Below, piece by piece: positions 59,514 through 64,000 of a stretch of 64,000 bases of DNA. Origin of the DNA: Pseudanabaena sp. BC1403 (GTDB lineage: Bacteria; Cyanobacteriota; Cyanobacteriia; Pseudanabaenales; Pseudanabaenaceae); contig NZ_PDDM01000007.1 in NCBI RefSeq assembly GCF_002914585.1, positions 124,001 to 188,000 of the forward strand. The letters are read 5' to 3'. Every line of letters begins with the position of its first letter. The first letter of the stretch is position 1. The notes under the pieces were generated by a model. It saw nothing but the letters and a program-made list of their open reading frames with translations. It was not told the DNA's origin and made no database searches. Both the position numbers and the translations under genes were made by a program.

Positions 59514-61889
59514 ATGCAAAGGCAGCATCTATACATATTGTCTGTATGCGTAACTTTTTGCTTGTTTGGATTAGAGGTTAAGTCTGCGAAAATCTTTGAT
59601 TCGCGTACCGACAAAATCCCTAGCCCTGCCGAGATGTCGCGACTTGCGGATTCCTTCAGTCCTGAAGAAATTGCCCAATTAGAAATCGATGACGTACTGC
59701 GCGATCGCCTACGCTTCGATCCGCAATGGCAAGAAATCGCTCAAGCCATCCGTCAAGACTTCATTCAGGCAAAATGGGGACGAGAAACAGTTGCAAATCC
59801 AGTTTGGAAGCGTTATGGAGCAAAAGCTTATCCTTTACTGAGCTATTACGCTAGCTTTGGTGATGGAACGAGACGAAAGTATGGTATTGAAGGTATTCGC
59901 AGCCTCGGCAAACCCTATACGACTATGTGGTTGCGTCAACAAATAAAACGAAAGATTACTCGTTTGGGTGGATATAGCGACGACTATAGATCGCTTTTTG
60001 AAGATGAATATAGTAGTTGGTGGAGTCAGACTATATCTTGGAAGAAGGATTTTGGCTTGGACGATCCTAAAGTAAGAGCAGAGTTGATTGCCTTAGCTAA
60101 AGCAAATCTGGAACCGAGAGATTCTCCACAATTCTATGGTTTTAACGCTCGTTTTTTAGAAAACCTGAGTGAATATGAAGCAGTTTACGGTAAAAATAAT
60201 TATGAAGCTAAGGCTTTTGTAGGGGCATCTGAATGGGAGAAGTATGAGCAATTGCAAGATCCGACAGAAAGTCAAATAAATGAGGCGATCGCTTTATACC
60301 AAAAACAATCCACTGATGAACGAGACAAAATTTTGGTTGAGCGTCTGGGCAAAATTAAAGCAGGAGAGATTACTCCCTTCGGTCGTGCCTTCTTTCGCGC
60401 TTTAGCAAACGATCTCTCCACAGATGAGGAAAAGGCTAGAGATCGGATCTGGGCGATCGCCGAACTTGATCGGCATGGAGACGAGCAAGCGTCGGAAATC
60501 CTTCAAGATATTTTGGAGAATGACTTGCCAGAACTTTATCCCCTTACTTATCTTGCTGGCACATTAAATTATTCAGGAAGGCGTTGGCACGCTTATTTCT
60601 TACTTTTGGGAATGGTGGAGAAATATCCGCAGTCAAAATTTGTGAAAGGATTTCGCGAATATGGCGATTTAAGGGGACGTTCTTATTTTGGTAATGAGAA
60701 GCGTAGTCAAGAGATCCTCGATCACAATGCAAAGATGACAGCTCGGAAACGTCTCAATGCTTGGCAAGACTGGATCGATCGATATGGAGAGCATTCAGCG
60801 GCAGATGATGCCTCTTACTACCTTGCCTTAAGTTTACAAGACAATAATGACATTATGGGAGCGATGCGCCTCTGGATTAAAATAATGGCTCATCCAATGG
60901 GCGATCGCGATGCCCTCTATCTCGCCTTTCCCCATATTCGCATCTTGCTAAATGTTGGCTTGTCTATCGAGCAAATGCAAATACTTTTGCAAGAACCAGA
61001 AAATCAACCATTAGCTCCTTTCTTGCAATATGCGATCGCTATCCAATACGCGCGATCGCAAGACTATGCCAAAGCTCTAGAGACTGCCGAAAATATAAAA
61101 CTAGAAACACTTCCCGATCGCATCCTTGATGCATATTTCTATCCTCAAGATCCTAGTCGAAAGCATTACAGTTGGTACGATCGAGTAGCTAGGTACAAAA
61201 AAGAAACTCAATGGCTGCTGAGCGAACAAAAACTACGCTGGCAAAAGCTCCTCCAATGGCAAATCGAAAATACACCCGAATCGCGCTATCAAATTGCTTC
61301 AAATTGGGCAGGTATTGGCGGATGGAAAAACGGTCGTCTAAATTTGCCAGTCTTACGCGGTTATCTGCCGCATAGTGCAAATGCGATCGCCATCTCTATC
61401 TATCAAGAACTACTCGAAGACAGCAGCACATCCCCAATAGTTCGCGAAAAAACTTTATATATGCTGGCTATGACTTTAATTGACCAGTGGGAAAACCACA
61501 ATCCCTCAGAAATCCTTCCTCCCGCAGGAGTAACTGCAACGGTAAGCTTTAATCAATTCAACAGCAGTTTTGAAAGAATCTTATCTACACTCCCAGCAGC
61601 CATAGGTAAACGTTTTAACTTGGATGACTTGCCAAGAAGCTTACGCTCTGAATATCAAAAACGGATCGATGAGATTATCGCTGAGTTACAGGCTAAGTTT
61701 CCTCAAAGCACATATATTGACGATTTGCTATTTTCTAGCTTCTTTCTCAGCGACCAACCTCACTATTTACAAACAATACTGGAGAGATATCCCAATAGCG
61801 ATCGGGCTGCCGAAGCAAAGTTTCTCCTTGGATTAAAAAAATGGCAATTAGTAAGAGAGAGGGTACTTTATATGACCTCTTTCTTCTAA
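59514..61889 (+). CDS. Large exported helical-repeat protein, unknown function (copy B)
   Basis: A 791-residue paralogue of copy A. The start MQRQHLYILSVCVTFCLFGL aligns with copy A. Shared blocks include IPSPAEMSRLADSFSPEEIA, the RDRLRFDPQWQEIAQAIRQD run, ALYLAFPH, LSIEQMQ, LQEPENQP, NTPESRYQIAS and YPNSDRAAEAKFLL. It differs in mid-protein inserts, in a ten-residue-plus extension at the C-terminus (KWQLVRERVLYMTSFF) and in the region after residue 620. Helical repeats and the N-terminal anchor suggest a periplasmic or membrane scaffold. Function unknown. Confidence 0.8.
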   Translation: MQRQHLYILSVCVTFCLFGLEVKSAKIFDSRTDKIPSPAEMSRLADSFSPEEIAQLEIDDVLRDRLRFDPQWQEIAQAIRQDFIQAKWGRETVANPVWKRYGAKAYPLLSYYASFGDGTRRKYGIEGIRSLGKPYTTMWLRQQIKRKITRLGGYSDDYRSLFEDEYSSWWSQTISWKKDFGLDDPKVRAELIALAKANLEPRDSPQFYGFNARFLENLSEYEAVYGKNNYEAKAFVGASEWEKYEQLQDPTESQINEAIALYQKQSTDERDKILVERLGKIKAGEITPFGRAFFRALANDLSTDEEKARDRIWAIAELDRHGDEQASEILQDILENDLPELYPLTYLAGTLNYSGRRWHAYFLLLGMVEKYPQSKFVKGFREYGDLRGRSYFGNEKRSQEILDHNAKMTARKRLNAWQDWIDRYGEHSAADDASYYLALSLQDNNDIMGAMRLWIKIMAHPMGDRDALYLAFPHIRILLNVGLSIEQMQILLQEPENQPLAPFLQYAIAIQYARSQDYAKALETAENIKLETLPDRILDAYFYPQDPSRKHYSWYDRVARYKKETQWLLSEQKLRWQKLLQWQIENTPESRYQIASNWAGIGGWKNGRLNLPVLRGYLPHSANAIAISIYQELLEDSSTSPIVREKTLYMLAMTLIDQWENHNPSEILPPAGVTATVSFNQFNSSFERILSTLPAAIGKRFNLDDLPRSLRSEYQKRIDEIIAELQAKFPQSTYIDDLLFSSFFLSDQPHYLQTILERYPNSDRAAEAKFLLGLKKWQLVRERVLYMTSFF

Positions 61890-62045
61890 AAAAAAATAAA
61901 ATAGTGAGAATTCTTTCCAAACTATTGCGAGTTCTCTCAAAACATGATAGAACGAAATGATGAGTTTCTTCCATCATAAGCAAACGTATGAAGAAACAAG
62001 CTAATCTAATCAATTAATCATTACTATCTTTTTGGTTTCCGTAAT

Positions 62046-63203
62046 ATGACTATAGATCTACCTGTAACCTTACAGCCAGACGGCTTTGGCGCGACTTTAC
62101 AAGCTTTGCATAGCAGTTTGCAAGGATTCCTCTCTGAATATGAAGATAAAGTTGCTCAAGCCCGTGCCCAACTCGCCCATGTTGAAGCTCTTCTAGGCAC
62201 ATTACCCGCCGAAGCTCCTAAGACCAAAGCTAAAAAGAAAGAAGTCGAAGTTGTCGCTCCTGTTGTTGCTCCCGTCATCATTGCTGAAGTTCCACCCGCC
62301 CCTACTAAAGGACGCAAACCTAAAGCCGTCGCTAAGCCTGAAGTTGCTCCTACCGCCAAAGGAAGAGGAAGAGGACATCGTCGTGGCTCTTTGACAACTC
62401 GTCCTGCCTATGATGGTCTTACCCTCACAGAAGCGATCGAAAAGATTTTGAATGAACGCCAAGGTCAAGCTGTAAATGCTGATGACGTGGTCAATATCCT
62501 TTACGGTGATCTAACTGAGACTGTCTTCCGCGTTGCTAAGGAGCGCGTCACCAAAAACCTCTCTAAGGGCAAAGGCGAAGATAGATGGAAGCGTGTTCCT
62601 AACCAACTTGGTTACTACACATTATCTTTAGAAACCTTGAAAACAGTCCCTACCTCTACCATTAAGAGAGGTAGAGCTGCATCTGTGAAGACTGAAGCTC
62701 CTGCTCCTAAAGTAGCCAAAGCTGCTAAAACTGCTGCTAAAACTGCTGCTAAGGCAGCTCCAGCTCCTAAAGCAACTAAAGCAGCCAAAGCTCCTAAGGC
62801 TTTAGCAACCAAAGCTCCTAAGGCTTTAGCAACCAAAGCCTCTCCTAAAGCTGCGGCTCCAAAGGCAGCTCCTAAGGCTTCAAAAAAAGCTGATGCTGAA
62901 GCATCTAAGGCTTCACAGCCTAAGAAGTCTGGACGCATGAGTTCTCTGATTATGCGCCCTCTCTATCAAGGCAATACCTTAACTGATGCGATCGAGAAGG
63001 TTTTGCAAGAGCGTAAAGGCGAGTTTGTCAATGCTGATAGCGTTGTCAAAGCTCTGTATGGTGATCTCTCAGCAGAAAACTTCCGTCAAGCAAAGGATCG
63101 CGTTACCAAAAACTTGTCTAAGGGCAAGCTGGATGGCAAATGGGAGAGAGTTCCTAACCAGTTGGGTTACTATACCTTGTCGATGTCTGCGGTCAAGGCA
63201 TAG
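62046..63203 (+). CDS. Histone H1-like protein with two copies of one globular domain
   Basis: A 385-residue basic protein. An N-terminal coiled-coil (about 1-55, EDKVAQARAQLAHVEALLG) is followed by two about 80-residue copies of the same unit: TLTEAIEKILNERQGQAVNA through NQLGYYTLS, and TLTDAIEKVLQERKGEFVNA through NQLGYYTLS. Each has a VTKNLSKGK centre and a YGDL element. The two are joined by an Ala/Lys/Pro-rich linker (about residues 220-300) of AAK and APK units, as in histone H1 tails. The repeated unit looks like a winged-helix (HARE-HTH-like) domain, so DNA binding is likely. It is followed by two hairpins. Confidence 0.78.
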   Translation: MTIDLPVTLQPDGFGATLQALHSSLQGFLSEYEDKVAQARAQLAHVEALLGTLPAEAPKTKAKKKEVEVVAPVVAPVIIAEVPPAPTKGRKPKAVAKPEVAPTAKGRGRGHRRGSLTTRPAYDGLTLTEAIEKILNERQGQAVNADDVVNILYGDLTETVFRVAKERVTKNLSKGKGEDRWKRVPNQLGYYTLSLETLKTVPTSTIKRGRAASVKTEAPAPKVAKAAKTAAKTAAKAAPAPKATKAAKAPKALATKAPKALATKASPKAAAPKAAPKASKKADAEASKASQPKKSGRMSSLIMRPLYQGNTLTDAIEKVLQERKGEFVNADSVVKALYGDLSAENFRQAKDRVTKNLSKGKLDGKWERVPNQLGYYTLSMSAVKA

Positions 63204-63256
63204 GTCAATGGCTCGTTAGCCTGTAGGGGTTTTCATTCTGCCTTTGGCATAGGATT

Positions 63257-63341
63257 GATGTTTGAGTTTCAAATGAGTGCATACTCATTTGAAACTCAAA
63301 CATCAAAAAACAAAGACTCGCAATGCGAGTCTTTGTTTTTT
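63257..63341 (+). terminator. Tandem hairpins after the H1-like gene
   Basis: A perfect 22-bp stem (GATGTTTGAGTTTCAAATGA start, loop GCAT) is followed immediately by a perfect 18-bp stem (AAAAAACAAAGACTCGCA) ending in a T tract. The second is a standard terminator; the first is a longer palindrome that shares the GATGTTTGAG end with it. Confidence 0.85.
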
Positions 63342-63380
63342 GCTTGTGTTAGGTGTAATCATGCTTTAGAATATCCAACG

Positions 63381-63465
63381 GGAGAGATGGCAGAGTGGTC
63401 GAATGCGTTCGACTTGAAATCGAATGTTGTGAAAGCAACCGAGGGTTCGAATCCCTCTCTCTCCG
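63381..63465 (+). tRNA. tRNA-Ser (TGA)
   Basis: An 85-base class II tRNA: acceptor GGAGAGA/TCTCTCC, D arm GCAGAGTGGTCGAATGC, anticodon arm TTCGA-CTTGAAA-TCGAA giving anticodon TGA (reads UCA and wobble UCN), long variable arm TGTTGTGAAAGCAACC, T arm GAGGGTTCGAATCCCTC, discriminator G. CCA is not encoded. The terminator follows 2 bp later. Confidence 0.97.
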
Positions 63466-63466
63466 T

Positions 63467-63515
63467 AAACACAAAAAGACGGGCCACCTATTAGGTAGCC
63501 CGTCTTTTTGTGTTT
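63467..63515. terminator. Bidirectional terminator between tRNA-Ser and dedA-like gene
   Basis: Eighteen-base arms (AAACACAAAAAGACGGGC and complement) with an inner ACCTA/TAGGT extension. It overlaps the stop of the convergent DedA-family gene by two bases. Confidence 0.88.
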
Positions 63516-64000
63516 AATCTTTTTCTATTTTCACCATCACTTTATCTTCAGTGATTGATAAGAGTACAGGTGGCTCTTGAGCAGATTGGAGAGTAGGTTG
63601 ACTAGGTTTTGAAGATTGAGGTTTATTTGCATTGCGCCAGCTGATAAATCTTGCCTTAAGCCATCGGAATGCAGGGGGCGAAGCAAACCATAGAACTACA
63701 CCGCTTAGAATAATTGAACTAATCCTAACAACTCCAGAGACTAGCGCCTCTAGGGGAATTAATGTGCCTGCGTAGTAAGCGACTCCAGTGGTGACTGTTG
63801 CCCAAACGATCGCCCCTGTGGCGTTAAAAAATAGAAATCGAGAGTATGGCATCCCTGACAAGCCCGCCATTGGACCAGCAAAGATTCGTAGAATAGCTAT
63901 AAAGCGCCCAAAAAAGACGGCCCGATCAGCGCTACCGCGAAATTTTTCACGTGCGATCGCAATTTCATCGCTGGGCATCCGAAACAACTTGCCGATTTTT
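63514..64000 (-). CDS. DedA/VTT-family membrane protein (partial)
   Basis: Only the C-terminal part is present; the frame is open to the right edge (KIGKLFRMPSDE runs in), so the start lies outside the window. Landmarks are FFGRFIAILRIFAGPMAGLSGMP (the conserved R and G-rich DedA/SNARE-associated motif), FNATGAIVWATVTTGVAYYAG, and a final helix, then a disordered tail KPQSSKPSQPTLQ. DedA proteins are membrane proteins involved in lipid (undecaprenyl phosphate) flipping or envelope homeostasis; the exact role here is inferred from the family. Confidence 0.88.
   Translation of the reverse strand, partial: KIGKLFRMPSDEIAIAREKFRGSADRAVFFGRFIAILRIFAGPMAGLSGMPYSRFLFFNATGAIVWATVTTGVAYYAGTLIPLEALVSGVVRISSIILSGVVLWFASPPAFRWLKARFISWRNANKPQSSKPSQPTLQSAQEPPVLLSITEDKVMVKIEKD

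Overview
This window is chromosomal DNA of a cyanobacterium. It encodes PsbU (photosystem II), NdhD-type NDH-1 subunit, zeta-carotene desaturase, a Zwf/OpcA pair and a set of chlorophyll/haem genes, and the octamer GCGATCGC (HIP1) recurs throughout on both strands. The moderately AT-rich composition, very abundant short hairpins and gene content would fit a Pseudanabaena-like lineage, but that is an inference; no rRNA is present.

Layout. 1-6.5 kb: end of a FAD/NAD-type oxidoreductase, then a hybrid histidine kinase followed by a REC-GGDEF-EAL regulator (c-di-GMP signalling). 6.5-12 kb: a multi-stem repeat, a DUF1995 protein, a Uma2 nuclease, groES-groEL with a perfect CIRCE operator, 5-formyl-THF cyclo-ligase and a methyltransferase. 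12-20 kb: metallophosphoesterase, zwf-opcA (oxidative pentose phosphate pathway) with a near-consensus Fur box upstream, an AI-2E-type permease, a lone LivF-type ATPase and an AT-rich PIG-V-like glycosyltransferase. 20-26 kb: hemF, a GNAT acetyltransferase and a three-gene dark-operative protochlorophyllide reductase (DPOR) operon. 26-36 kb: DUF554 membrane protein, initiator tRNA, PP2C phosphatase, ftsY, psbU, ndhD and trpE. 36-44 kb: an accessory stretch with a GmrSD-like DUF262/DUF1524 protein, orphan HicB, bioD, an FHA-PrsW fusion, a dioxygenase-Uma2 fusion, an HDAC-family deacetylase and crtQ/zds. 45-50 kb: a sensor kinase and small toxin-antitoxin or immunity-like genes. 50-57 kb: tandem signal peptidases, lysC, gpmI, a Tat-exported dienelactone-hydrolase-like protein and an SDR enzyme. 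57-64 kb: two large tandem paralogues of unknown function, a histone H1-like protein with two copies of one globular domain, tRNA-Ser and a truncated DedA gene.

The strongest biological signal is the DPOR operon. Its order (N-B-L), subunit lengths, start and end motifs and cluster-ligand spacing match the BchNBL proteins of purple bacteria, not the ChlL/ChlN/ChlB proteins usual in cyanobacteria. It looks like a horizontally acquired, since ameliorated, light-independent chlorophyll enzyme sitting next to oxygen-dependent hemF.

A second theme is non-coding architecture: nearly every gene end carries a perfect or near-perfect hairpin. Several are much longer than needed for termination (arms of 20-29 bp), some overlap start or stop codons, one is a 34-bp loopless palindrome centred on HIP1, and clusters of up to six consecutive hairpins occur. 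This suggests expansion of small palindromic repeats across the intergenic space.
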